A stretch of DNA of 64,000 bases from JAIVJM01 sp963816985 (GCA_963816985.1 CAWFMF010000004.1:2170001-2234000); one strand, 5' to 3'. Positions 26,601 through 34,123 are shown, counted from the stretch's first letter. Program-made: numbers and translations. Notes: generated by a model not told the origin, from the sequence alone.

Positions 26601-27089
26601 ATGAGCGTAGAAACAAACGGCAACAGTAATGTGGAGCGCGTGCGCGCCAATACCTCGACGGAGATCAATCGTCGGCTTGATGATGAAGCCGCGGAGCGTG
26701 TGCGTTCCTATACTGCGCAAAGCAAGTCTGAGATTTCGCGCCGCATCGAGGAACTGGATCGAGAGTGGGACTTCGAGCGCATACTGGAGGCGGAAGCCGC
26801 CAGCATGGGCATGATCGGAGTGACGTTGGCCGCCACCGTCAACAAAAAGCTTTTGGCCTTGCCCGTGATGGTAGCCGGGATGGTGCTGCTGCACTCCGTA
26901 CAGGGTTGGTATCCGCTGCTGCCCGTCTTCCGGCGTTTGAACGTGCGGACGCGCGAAGAGATTGACCGCGAAAAATATGCGCTCAAGGCGCTCCGGGGTG
27001 ATTTTGAGCAGGTCTCGTCCGAACCGTCCACGACAAGCTCTGACGCGGCGGCCCGCGCTCGACGCGCGTGGGAGGCCGCCGGGCTGTAA
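26601..27089 (+). CDS. Hypothetical membrane protein with YgaP/DUF2892-like segment (copy 1)
   Basis: 162 residues. A charged helical N-terminus (SKSEISRRIEELDREWDFER) precedes two hydrophobic stretches around MGMIGVTLAATVNKKLLALP and VMVAGMVLLHSVQGWYPLLP, then a conserved end REEIDREKYALKALRGDF. The hydrophobic part and the QGWYP turn resemble the YgaP-like transmembrane domain often found beside rhodaneses. GGGGAGGTGAGAA precedes ATG. It is a paralogue of the next gene. A role in sulfur transfer at the membrane is suggested only by context. Confidence 0.78.
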   Translation: MSVETNGNSNVERVRANTSTEINRRLDDEAAERVRSYTAQSKSEISRRIEELDREWDFERILEAEAASMGMIGVTLAATVNKKLLALPVMVAGMVLLHSVQGWYPLLPVFRRLNVRTREEIDREKYALKALRGDFEQVSSEPSTTSSDAAARARRAWEAAGL

Positions 27090-27175
27090 AAGCTCTGCCA
27101 AAGCAAAACAGGCGTGTGGTTCGAGTTATTCACCACCGCTACCATTACCAATCGTTCACAGGGAGGATAAATAAG

Positions 27176-27664
27176 ATGGAGAGCAACGCGTATCAGCAAG
27201 CAGAGACGGGCGCGACGGATGACCGCGTGCGCGAGCAGACGGCTGAAGATACCAACGCGGGCATTGACCGAGAGACGCGGGAGCGTCTGGAACTCTACGC
27301 CATGCGTGGCAAAGACGAAATCACGCGCCGGATCGAGGAGCTTGACCGCGAGTGGGACGTTGAACGGATGTTGCAGACCAATGCTTCCACGCTCACTCTG
27401 ATCGGTTTGGGGCTGGCCGCGTCGCAGAGCAAGAAGTGGCTTATTCTGCCGGGCATTGTGCTGCCGTTTCTCTTTCAACACGCCGTGCAGGGATGGTGTC
27501 CGCCGCTCCCCGTGCTGCGCCGCTTGGGAATCCGCACGCGCAAGGAGATTGACCGCGAGAAGTATGCGCTCAAGGCGCTGCGCGGCGACTTCGCGGACGT
27601 GGCGCGCGAGCAGGCGCGTGACTCGGCAGGCGCGGAACAATCATTGCGGGCCGCTCAAGCTTAG
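27176..27664 (+). CDS. Hypothetical membrane protein with YgaP/DUF2892-like segment (copy 2)
   Basis: 162 residues, the same length as its neighbour and clearly homologous throughout (EITRRIEELDREWDVERMLQ, AVQGWCPPLPVLRRLGIRTR, KEIDREKYALKALRGDF). Here the membrane turn contains Cys (QGWCPP) where copy 1 has Tyr, the form seen in most YgaP-like domains. GGGAGG lies before ATG at 27176. It arose by tandem duplication; the 86 bp between the copies hold no gene. Confidence 0.8.
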   Translation: MESNAYQQAETGATDDRVREQTAEDTNAGIDRETRERLELYAMRGKDEITRRIEELDREWDVERMLQTNASTLTLIGLGLAASQSKKWLILPGIVLPFLFQHAVQGWCPPLPVLRRLGIRTRKEIDREKYALKALRGDFADVAREQARDSAGAEQSLRAAQA

Positions 27665-27708
27665 GCTTCAACCTTTCCAACAACCCACATCAGGGAAAGG
27701 AGGCAGGC

Positions 27709-27891
27709 GTGTACGTCGCTCTGTATCCGGCGCTCCAACCGCTCATCAAGGGTCTCGCCGACTGGGGCAAGATCACGCTGCCGCAGGCGACGAGTCTTTC
27801 ACCGTGGGCGTGGGTCGCCGGGGTCGTAGTGGCAATCACGGCAGGGCTGATCGCGCTTGAGCGCCAACGCGCTGTGCGGCAGTCGGCGTGA
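27709..27891 (+). pseudogene. YeeE/YedE transporter, C-terminal remnant (or 60-aa small membrane protein)
   Basis: 60 residues from GTG at 27709: ALYPALQPLIKGLADWGKIT then LPQATSLSPWAWVAGVVVAI and a final ALERQR. This matches the last loop and helix of small YeeE/YedE proteins, which import thiosulfate and have been proposed as selenium transporters in Sec-using bacteria. The frame is open upstream to 27661, but the Gly/Cys motifs of the first part are absent. A ribosome site (GGGAAAGGAGG) precedes the GTG, so a short protein may still be made. It ends the sulfur cluster. Confidence 0.55.
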
Positions 27892-27999
27892 GATAGAAAA
27901 CAGTGCTTACATGGTTCAGCGCCGCGGACGGTTGGCGTTGTCCGAGTATCGCCTCACTTCTTTCGCCCGCCTCAATAGTTCGTCGGAGCGCTTCAAACT

Positions 28000-28230
28000 T
28001 CAAGGTTGCCGCGCAGCCTCGCGATGTCGCGCTGCGGCGCGGTACTCTTCGGGCGCGATGCGCTCGGGCGGAATCTTCGTGCCGGCGCGCGAGCGAACCA
28101 CGACAACCCCCTCGGCCTCGTCGGATCGATAGGCGAAGTCGCCGCGCAGCCGGATGCGCCCCTGCCGCGCCTGCAAAAACAGCTCGCCGCGACCGAGACC
28201 GAACCGGCGCGCGAATAGTTGCGCCTCGAA
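28000..28230 (-). pseudogene. Unknown protein, C-terminal fragment
   Basis: The minus strand reads RFEAQLFARRFGLGRGELFL, then GRIRLRGDFAYRSDEAEGVV and ERIAPEEYRAAARHREAARQ, ending in TGA at 28002-28000. Composition and flow look like a genuine protein end, possibly of a DUF3857/transglutaminase-like protein, though this is uncertain. The 5' part is cut at about 28220-28230, where plus-strand coding begins head-to-head. Confidence 0.45.
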
Positions 28231-28590
28231 GCGATTGCCCGCGAGTACGACGCGAAAGTCGCTGATTTGCGACAGAAGTATGCGCTGCGCGTGGACGTTG
28301 AGTGGAGTCAGACGCTCGAAATATTGATGCCGGTGCGGCGCGTCGAACTCTTAATCAGGAGGCGGAAAGGCGAGCGCAGGCTCGCGCTGGACTGGAACCC
28401 GCTCGCGCGCAAACTCGACGTGCCGCCATGCGAGTACAGCTATACACGTGACGCGGTAAGAGTAGTCTGCGATGACCGGCTGCATTTAATCAGCCCGGAG
28501 GCACACGCTCCGGGCGCTAGTTGCGGGAAAGCCTATTGCCGCGCCTGCCACCCGCTCCAATGCCCGAAATGCCGCCGGGGAGAAGAATAG
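28231..28590 (+). pseudogene. Unknown protein, C-terminal fragment with zinc-ribbon-like Cys pairs
   Basis: AREYDAKVADLRQKYALRVD, MPVRRVELLIRRRKGERRLA and DWNPLARKLDVPPCEYSY lead into a Cys cluster (SCGKAYCRACHPLQCPKC). I recognise the style as the end of a larger hypothetical protein, but not its function. A possible TTG start exists at 28219, directly after an in-frame TAG, with no ribosome site, so this is more likely a fragment truncated at the 28.22-kb junction. Confidence 0.5.
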
Positions 28591-28623
28591 TCTCTGGGAG
28601 TTCGGCGTCGTGTTTAATGTCGA

Positions 28624-28827
28624 ATGGATGCGGATGAGCTAAAAGAAAAACGGAAGGCACTTGAAATGACTCAAGCGCAGCTTGCGGAGGCGCTCGGAGT
28701 CAATCTTATGACTATATCACGGTGGGAGCGGGGGTTAAGGCCTATGCCACCGCATTTATCGCTGGCGTTGGAAGCTATTGAAGCAAAACAAAAGAAGAAG
28801 GTTAGTAAAAGAGCGAAGCGGAAGTAA
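28624..28827 (+). CDS. XRE-family helix-turn-helix protein
   Basis: A 67-residue DNA-binding protein: LKEKRKALEMTQAQLAEALG, then VNLMTISRWERGLRPMPPHL, a standard Cro/C1-type HTH, and a Lys-rich tail. This size is typical of antitoxin or phage-type repressors. The two genes that follow (28853, 29133) lie close by and may be under its control. Confidence 0.88.
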   Translation: MDADELKEKRKALEMTQAQLAEALGVNLMTISRWERGLRPMPPHLSLALEAIEAKQKKKVSKRAKRK

Positions 28828-28852
28828 CAGCCGTGCTAAAATAATAACTGTT

Positions 28853-29161
28853 ATGGTTGCGAATACCGTACCAAAAACTACTGCTCTCGAAGCGCAAGCG
28901 ACGACCAATGGCTTCTTGCTCGACCATCTGCCGCACTGCTTCACCGCAGGTCATCCGACGTTTGACCAAGCGGCGCAGGTGTGGCGTGTCCCTGTTCTGC
29001 TCGCCTACGCGACAATCGGTTCTATCGGCGAAGTTGGAGAGGCGCTGATCAGCGCCATGTCGGAAGAGATCATCTCAGTGACCTCGTTTGAAGAGATGAA
29101 CGCCCGCGCACATTCCCTTTACGAACAGCACCGTGTCGAGATCGAAACCTCCCTTCCATAA
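28853..29161 (+). CDS. Hypothetical protein partnered with a C39-like protein
   Basis: 102 residues starting MVANTVPKTTALEAQ, mostly helical, with no membrane segment or known motif that I can name. Its last 28 bp overlap the next gene, so the two are co-translated, as in toxin-antitoxin or enzyme-partner pairs. Base composition (more A/T) differs from the flanking high-GC genes, a sign of separate origin. Confidence 0.6.
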   Translation: MVANTVPKTTALEAQATTNGFLLDHLPHCFTAGHPTFDQAAQVWRVPVLLAYATIGSIGEVGEALISAMSEEIISVTSFEEMNARAHSLYEQHRVEIETSLP

Positions 29162-29576
29162 GCAGGAGACGCCACACTCCTGTGTGCCTGCTTGCCTGCG
29201 CACGGTTCTTGCGAGCTTCGGTCTTGATGTTTCAGAGTCAGAACTTCGCACGCTTTGCGATACCACCATCTTCGGCACCGCAGCGTTGAAAATAGTTGAC
29301 GCTGCGCGTGCGCTTGGCTTCACCAGCACCGCCAAACATAATCTGACGCTTGAGGAGCTAACGGCTGCGGTTGACGCCGGACTTTTCCCAATCGTGTTCG
29401 TGAACCTTGACCCGATCAGCGGGAAAGACGCCGCCCATGCGTTTGTCGTCGTCGAAGCGAGCGCCTCCGGCATCCTGGTCCATGACCCGCTGTACGGTGA
29501 ACGCACACTATCACACGAGACGTTTCGCGCGGCATGGGCGCTCATGCGCAACGTCTCGGTTCTCGTCGCGAAATGA
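29133..29576 (+). CDS. Peptidase C39-like (papain-fold) protein
   Basis: 147 residues from GTG at 29133. The opening QETPHSCVPACLRTVLASFG carries the Gln and catalytic Cys pattern of C39 peptidases. DAAHAFVVVEASASGILVHD supplies the expected His and, further on, Asp-like positions (VHDPLYGERTLSHETF). Such stand-alone domains cleave double-Gly leaders or act as inactive binding modules. There is no ABC transporter nearby. The target may be the overlapping upstream protein, which is speculation. Confidence 0.75.
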   Translation: MSRSKPPFHKQETPHSCVPACLRTVLASFGLDVSESELRTLCDTTIFGTAALKIVDAARALGFTSTAKHNLTLEELTAAVDAGLFPIVFVNLDPISGKDAAHAFVVVEASASGILVHDPLYGERTLSHETFRAAWALMRNVSVLVAK

Positions 29577-29724
29577 CGAGGAATTGCCGTCGTATCTTTA
29601 CGACAAAAATCTCCAGAGCCTCGTCAGTCGTAACTTGTGACCAAAATGTGACCGGAATTTCTGACACGGGATGAAAAATCACGGTGCTCTTTGCACTGTC
29701 CGAGCGGCTGCAACCTGTAAGTAT

Positions 29725-29755
29725 TTGATCAGAGAATGTTATAGTTTGCTACTAT
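29725..29755 (+). promoter_or_regulatory. Promoter of tRNA-Ser(CGA)
   Basis: TTGATC (29725-29730), 19 nt, then an extended -10 TGCTACTAT (TACTAT at 29750-29755). The start would fall about 5 bp before the mature tRNA. The left partial tRNA copy at 2511 lacks this upstream sequence. Confidence 0.55.
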
Positions 29756-29766
29756 GCTTGACTCGC

Positions 29767-29856
29767 GGAGGGGTCGCATAGTGGTTTAGTGCACCGGTCT
29801 CGAAAACCGGAGTGGTCGAAAGGCCACCGTGGGTTCGAATCCCACCCCCTCCGCCA
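29767..29856 (+). tRNA. tRNA-Ser (anticodon CGA)
   Basis: A 90-nt type II tRNA with encoded CCA. The acceptor pairs GGAGGGG with CCCCTCC plus discriminator G. The anticodon arm is CCGGT-CTCGAAA-ACCGG (CGA). The long variable arm is GTGGTCGAAAGGCCAC, and the T arm is GTGGG-TTCGAAT-CCCAC. Its first 44 nt, plus two bases upstream, are duplicated at 2511-2556. Confidence 0.97.
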
Positions 29857-29862
29857 CGATAC

Positions 29863-29943
29863 AAGGCAAAAGTAAAAAGGTAAAAGGCAAAAGTGAAGGC
29901 AGCCTTTCCGTCCTTTTGCCTTTTTACTTTTACCTTTTGCCTT
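29863..29943. repeat. Word-repeat hairpin between the two tRNA-Ser genes
   Basis: The left arm is built from AAAAGGCAAAAGTAAAAAGG-type words and the right arm from their complements (CCTTTTGCC, TTTTTACTTTTACC). It is the first hairpin of this family beyond the right island boundary. It may separate or stabilise the tRNA transcripts. Confidence 0.75.
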
Positions 29944-29947
29944 CTTC

Positions 29948-30037
<90 letters not shown>

Positions 30038-30161
30038 TCAAATCAAACGCGGGACGACGGATGATGAAGGAGCCGCTATCTCGAATGTCGGATTCGAGAT
30101 TTGAAAGCGGCCTCCCCTCGTCGCTCAACATTCCGCACTTGTCCTTTCGGACTCAAACCCC

Positions 30162-30671
30162 ATGACTAAAGCCGGAATCGTCTGCGTCCTCGCGCTCGGT
30201 CTGATGTTGGGCGTCGCGCCCTCGACGACGACGGCGCAGCGCCGTGGGAGGCAGCGGCCCGCGGTCATCTGCCCCGACCCGACCGTGCCCTGCCGGACGA
30301 GTGTGCAGTTCGAGCCGTACCAACTGCCGTTCCGCGTCCCCGCGAACGCCTTCATCTACGAGTCCGAGCAGTTCTACGCCGTCATCCTCAAGAGCGTGCG
30401 CGCCACGCCGGACGACTGCACGGTCTTCATCCCGGAGGCCGAGCGGCTCACGGCGCAGCAGCTTTTTCCGCGTCACAAAGTCTTCGCCTCGCGCTGCTAC
30501 GACCCCGGCGAGTTGTTCTACTCGAACACCGCTTCGGATCAGCAGTTCATGGCCGTCTACGCGGGCCGCACGCGGGCCGAGGCCGCGCGGATGCTGGCGA
30601 GGGTGCGGGCCACGGGCAAGTACGCGGGCGCGAACCTCCGGCGGATGTACACGGGCTTCAACGGCACTTGA
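30162..30671 (+). CDS. Secreted hypothetical protein
   Basis: 169 residues with a clear Sec signal (GIVCVLALGLMLGVAPSTTTA, cut near AQRR). The mature part has four Cys (ICPDPTVPC, DDC, SRC) that could form disulfides, and the segment FIYESEQFYAVILKSVRATP. The end (AGRTRAEAARMLARVRATGK) has the feel of a SPOR-type repeat. The family is not identified. It lies 124 bp after the tRNAs and before the SRP RNA. Confidence 0.75.
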   Translation: MTKAGIVCVLALGLMLGVAPSTTTAQRRGRQRPAVICPDPTVPCRTSVQFEPYQLPFRVPANAFIYESEQFYAVILKSVRATPDDCTVFIPEAERLTAQQLFPRHKVFASRCYDPGELFYSNTASDQQFMAVYAGRTRAEAARMLARVRATGKYAGANLRRMYTGFNGT

Positions 30672-30784
30672 AATCGGGGCGGCGCGCGGGCGTTTGCCAA
30701 CGAGGGCGAAAGCCGTTAGAGTCTTCCAGAAGAGATGAAGCGACGCCGCGAGCGAGCGTCCGCAAGCGTTTTTGAAAATTTATC

Positions 30785-30887
30785 AGACTTCGGGCTCCGC
30801 ACAACGTTTGCCCTGCGAACCCCGCCAGGCCGGGAACGGAGCAACGGTAGCAGCGACGGCGTGTGTTGCGGGTCGGTCCGGAGTCTG
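30785..30887 (+). ncRNA. ffs: Signal recognition particle RNA, small bacterial type (4.5S)
   Basis: RNA scaffold that binds Ffh for co-translational membrane targeting. The apical domain reads CCAGGCCGGGAACGGAGCAA: a GGAA tetraloop closed by CCG/CGG, with the conserved symmetric loop strands CAGG and AGCA. The ends pair (AGACTTCGGGCT with GGTCCGGAGTCT, allowing G-U). About 103 nt, a normal length. SRP RNA upstream of dnaX is a known arrangement in several phyla, and dnaX begins at 31454. Confidence 0.88.
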
Positions 30888-30896
30888 GCCACATCG

Positions 30897-31008
30897 GAAA
30901 AAGAGTTGCCGAGGAGGCGTCATGCTTGCCGAAGCGCGGCCCGTTGGAGCACAATCCAACCGCCGGCGCGACGAGGGAGAGCAGGGCTGCCCGCGGCAAC
31001 TCTTTTTC
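30897..31008 (+). repeat. Long imperfect hairpin after the SRP RNA
   Basis: 15-nt perfect inverted arms (30897-30911 and 30994-31008; GAAAAAGAGTTGCCG) enclose an 82-nt region that can fold again (GTTGG/CCAAC inside GCGCGGC/GCCGGCGC). The right arm ends in TTTTTC. It could be a structured RNA, a small mobile-repeat relic or an unusual terminator for the SRP RNA. Together with the SRP RNA it accounts for most of the 375-bp gap before 31047. Confidence 0.55.
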
Positions 31009-31046
31009 TTTGCCGCGAAGACCTTCGTCCGACTTAAATTTGTGCC

Positions 31047-31422
31047 ATGAAGATCAACATCCGCCGCCTCAATCACGTCCAGATTTGCGTCCCCTTCGGC
31101 GCGGAGGAGCGCGCGAGGGAGTTCTACGGCGGCGTGCTCGGCCTCGAAGAGATCGAGAAGCCGGAGGTGCTCAGGAAGAACGGCGGGCTGTGGTATCAGA
31201 GTCGCCGACATCCAACTCCACGTCGGCGTCGAAGACATGGGCGAGGGCGCGTCGAAGCGCCACCCGGCCTTCGAGGTCGAGAACCTCGGAGAGGTCAGGG
31301 CCTACTTCGAGCAGAGCGGCGTGCGCATCAAAGACGAGCCCACCGTCCCCGGCTTCGAACGCTTCTCCTTCTACGACCCCTTCGGCAACCGCATCGAGCT
31401 TCTGGAGAAGACGGAAGCTTAA
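31047..31422 (+). pseudogene. VOC-superfamily (glyoxalase-like) protein, one frameshift
   Basis: The N-terminal part is MKINIRRLNHVQICVPFGAE with REFYGGVLGLEEIEKPEVL, a normal VOC beta-alpha module. After GGLWYQ the frame breaks near 31200. Skipping one base continues VADIQLHVGVEDMGEGASKR, then AYFEQSGVRIKDEPTVPGFE and FYDPFGNRIELLEK, with the usual C-terminal metal-ligand Glu. The restored protein is about 125 residues. Probably intact in life; its substrate is unknown. Confidence 0.82.
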
Positions 31423-31453
31423 GAGCTAACGGCTGATTGCTCACAGCTATCCT

Positions 31454-33787
31454 ATGGCCTACCAAGTCATCGCACGCAAGTGGCGACCGCAGACCTTCGA
31501 GGAAGTGACGGGGCAGGAGGCGATCACGCGCACCCTGCGCAACGCCATCGAGCACGAGCGCCTGCATCACGCCTACCTCTTTTCGGGCGCGCGCGGCGTG
31601 GGGAAGACGACGACCGCGCGCCTCTTAGCGAAGGCCGTCAACTGCCACCGCTCCGAGCACCCGACGCCGACGCCGTGCCGCACCGACGACCCCGAACAGT
31701 GCGCCTCGTGCCGCGAGATTGCCGAGGGCCGCTCGATTGACGTTTTGGAGATAGACGCCGCTTCGAACACGGGCGTCGGCAACGTCCGCGACGCCATCAT
31801 TGACACCATCGGCATCCGCGCCGCGCGCGACCGCTACAAGGTCTTCATCATTGACGAAGTCCACATGCTCTCCACCCCGGCCTTCAACGCGCTCTTGAAG
31901 ACGCTGGAAGAGCCGCCCCCCCGCGTCCTCTTCATCATGGCGACGACCGAGTCGCACAAGCTGCCGGACACGATCCTCTCGCGCTGTCAGCAGTTCGAGT
32001 TCCGCACCATTGCCACGTCAAAGATAGCCGCGCGCCTCCGCCACATCGCCGACGCGGAGAAGGTTGAAGTCTCGGACGACGCGCTGCGCGAGATAGCGCG
32101 CGCGGGCGAGGGCTCGATGCGCGACGCGCAGTCGGCCTTCGATCAGGTCATCTCCTTCAGCGAGGGTCGCATCGGGACTGAGGACGTGGAGGCGGCGCTC
32201 GGTCTGGCGGGCATCGAGCTGCGCGCGCGGGCGATGCGCGCCGTCGCGGGGGCGAACCCGTCGGAGGCGCTCGCCGTCGTCGAAGACCTCGCCGCGCGCG
32301 GCCACGACCTGCGCAACTTCTGCCGCGACCTGCTCGCGCACGTCCGCGACCTGCTCGTCTTCAAAGTCGCGGGCGACTCATCGGCCTTCGCCGACGCGAC
32401 CGAGGCCGAGCGACGCGAACTCTCGGACGAGGCGCGCGAGTTTTCCGAGTCCGACCTCGTCCGCTTCTTCCACAGCCTGACCGAGACCGAGGGCCACCTG
32501 CGCGAGAGCGCGCACCCGCGCTACCAACTTGAGATAGGTTTAGTAAAACTCATCGAGATGCGTCGGCTCGTGCCGCTCGGCCAGCTCTTCGAGCGCATCA
32601 GCGCGCTCGAAGAGGCTCTGCGCACGGGCAAGTCGCCAGCCGCGTCGCCGGGCTCGCAGACGCCGCCAACGTCCGCGCCTCCGGGCGGCGCTTCGAGACG
32701 CGGCGGGGCGGCGGGCGGAGGCAGAGGCGCTTCTTCTTCTTCTTCTTTCAACTCAACATCAACCGACGCGTCTTCACTCGTCGCCGCGCCTCCCGACTCG
32801 TCTGACTCCGGCGCGACGCCTCTCGCCGCATCTTCATCCGACAACACGCCGAACGACGCAAACTCTCTCGACGAAGCGCCGAAGGCAGCGGAGACAGATG
32901 CCGCCGGTACACTTCCGGCGAAGCCTCAAGTCGAGACGCCGAGGACACAGCTTCCGCCGACTCCGGTCTTCCGGAGTCCGGCCAGTCCGGGCAGCGGCCC
33001 GCCGACCTCGACGCCGGGCGCGAATCGTCCGGCAGCCGCGCCGGGACTCAAACTCGTGCCGACACCAGCGCACGGAGCAAGCGTCAGCGGCGGCGGCGCG
33101 CAGGCCGCGGAAAAGTTTTACGCGACGCCTGTGAGCGAAGTGCCGTTCCCGGTCTCGAACAATGCGCCGGTCTCGAAAACCGGAGCGGCCCCGAACGGCG
33201 GCGCGCCCCGGAGTTTCTTCGACGCGCAGCCGCAGCCGACCTCCTTCTATGAAGAGGCGCGTGCGGGTGAAGACCGCGCGGGCCAGCGCGTCCCTTCGTC
33301 CGCGCCGTCCGCTTCGGGCGCGGCGAGCGCCCCCGCGCCCGACGCTTCGCAGGCGGCCCGCACGTTGGAGCCGGGCGACACCGTCGGCCTCGTCAAACGG
33401 GCGCTCGACGAACGGCTCAAGCCGCTGCTCGTCATCGCGCTCGAAAGCGCGCGGCGGGTCGCGTTCGAAGGCGACGAGCTGTGCGTCGAGTTCACGCCCG
33501 AAGGCAAGCACATGCGCGACACGCTCTCGAAGCCGGAGAACATGCGCGTGCTGCGTGAGGTCTGCTGCGAAGTCCTGGGGCGCGAGACGGGCGTGCGTGT
33601 CAACACGCGTTCGGCGGGCGAGGCGGACGACGACTCGCCGCCCGCGCGCGAGGACGAGGCGCGGCTCGAACAGAAGCGCCTGCGCGGGCTGGCCGACAGT
33701 CACCCGCTCGTCAATCAGTATCGCGAGGGTCTCCGCTCGGAGATAGTCGAGGTGCGGCCACTCGACACGCGACCGCCGCGCCAGTGA
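31454..33787 (+). CDS. dnaX: DNA polymerase III subunits gamma/tau
   Basis: 777-residue clamp-loader ATPase. The AAA+ core (1-370) has FSGARGVGKTTTARLLAKAV (Walker A), the zinc-binding Cys set around CRTDDPEQCASCRE, IIDEVHMLSTPAFNALLKTL (Walker B) and MATTESHKLPDTILSRCQQF with the Arg finger region. A ~270-residue low-complexity Ala/Pro/Ser linker follows, then a DUF/C-terminal domain. I see no A-rich slippery heptamer, so a programmed gamma frameshift is not indicated. Unusually, recR and ybaB, which often follow dnaX, are 20 kb away. The linker DNA contains a 19-nt match to a tRNA (see findings). Confidence 0.96.
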   Translation: MAYQVIARKWRPQTFEEVTGQEAITRTLRNAIEHERLHHAYLFSGARGVGKTTTARLLAKAVNCHRSEHPTPTPCRTDDPEQCASCREIAEGRSIDVLEIDAASNTGVGNVRDAIIDTIGIRAARDRYKVFIIDEVHMLSTPAFNALLKTLEEPPPRVLFIMATTESHKLPDTILSRCQQFEFRTIATSKIAARLRHIADAEKVEVSDDALREIARAGEGSMRDAQSAFDQVISFSEGRIGTEDVEAALGLAGIELRARAMRAVAGANPSEALAVVEDLAARGHDLRNFCRDLLAHVRDLLVFKVAGDSSAFADATEAERRELSDEAREFSESDLVRFFHSLTETEGHLRESAHPRYQLEIGLVKLIEMRRLVPLGQLFERISALEEALRTGKSPAASPGSQTPPTSAPPGGASRRGGAAGGGRGASSSSSFNSTSTDASSLVAAPPDSSDSGATPLAASSSDNTPNDANSLDEAPKAAETDAAGTLPAKPQVETPRTQLPPTPVFRSPASPGSGPPTSTPGANRPAAAPGLKLVPTPAHGASVSGGGAQAAEKFYATPVSEVPFPVSNNAPVSKTGAAPNGGAPRSFFDAQPQPTSFYEEARAGEDRAGQRVPSSAPSASGAASAPAPDASQAARTLEPGDTVGLVKRALDERLKPLLVIALESARRVAFEGDELCVEFTPEGKHMRDTLSKPENMRVLREVCCEVLGRETGVRVNTRSAGEADDDSPPAREDEARLEQKRLRGLADSHPLVNQYREGLRSEIVEVRPLDTRPPRQ

Positions 33788-33882
33788 GTCGCACAAGGCG
33801 CGGCCTTCGTCGTCGGCGACTCCTCCGGCTGAACAAACTCCGGCGGGCAGGCGTATAGCCTCGCACGGAGGTAGTTTGAAAA

Positions 33883-34092
33883 ATGCGCGACCCGATTCTG
33901 GCAGGTTTTCTCAGCCTTCTCATCCCCGGCGTGGGGCAAATCTACAACGGACAAATCATCTGGGGCATCATCTGGCTGCTCCTGACGGGCGTCTCCTGGA
34001 TCGGCACCGCCGGGCTCCTCGGCTGGGTCGTCCACCTCATCGCGGCTTACTTCGCCTACACCTACGCGAAAGAGCATCCGGTGCGGACTTAA
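33883..34092 (+). CDS. Small two-helix membrane protein
   Basis: 69 residues: MRDPILAGFLSLLIPGVGQI then YNGQIIWGIIWLLLTGVSWI and a second helix to AAYFAYTYAKEH. The GxGQxYNGQ turn is typical of small TM2-like or DUF5683-like membrane proteins of unknown function. It is followed by a strong hairpin. Confidence 0.8.
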   Translation: MRDPILAGFLSLLIPGVGQIYNGQIIWGIIWLLLTGVSWIGTAGLLGWVVHLIAAYFAYTYAKEHPVRT

Positions 34093-34123
34093 AGCAGCAC
34101 GGCGTTGAAGCCCGTCGAAGTTC

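Noticed and set aside
28216..28218. In-frame TAG that might be readthrough or pyrrolysine between two open segments
   Set aside because: The upstream segment makes no protein sense on the plus strand, while the minus strand there encodes a plausible protein end. The site is better explained as a gene-fragment junction.
30897..31008. 6S RNA
   Set aside because: At 112 nt it is much shorter than the ~180 nt of 6S RNA, and the central bubble with promoter-like bases is not evident.
31454..33787. Programmed frameshift in dnaX to make gamma
   Set aside because: No A-AAA-AAG type slippery sequence or following stem was seen; the tau frame is continuous.
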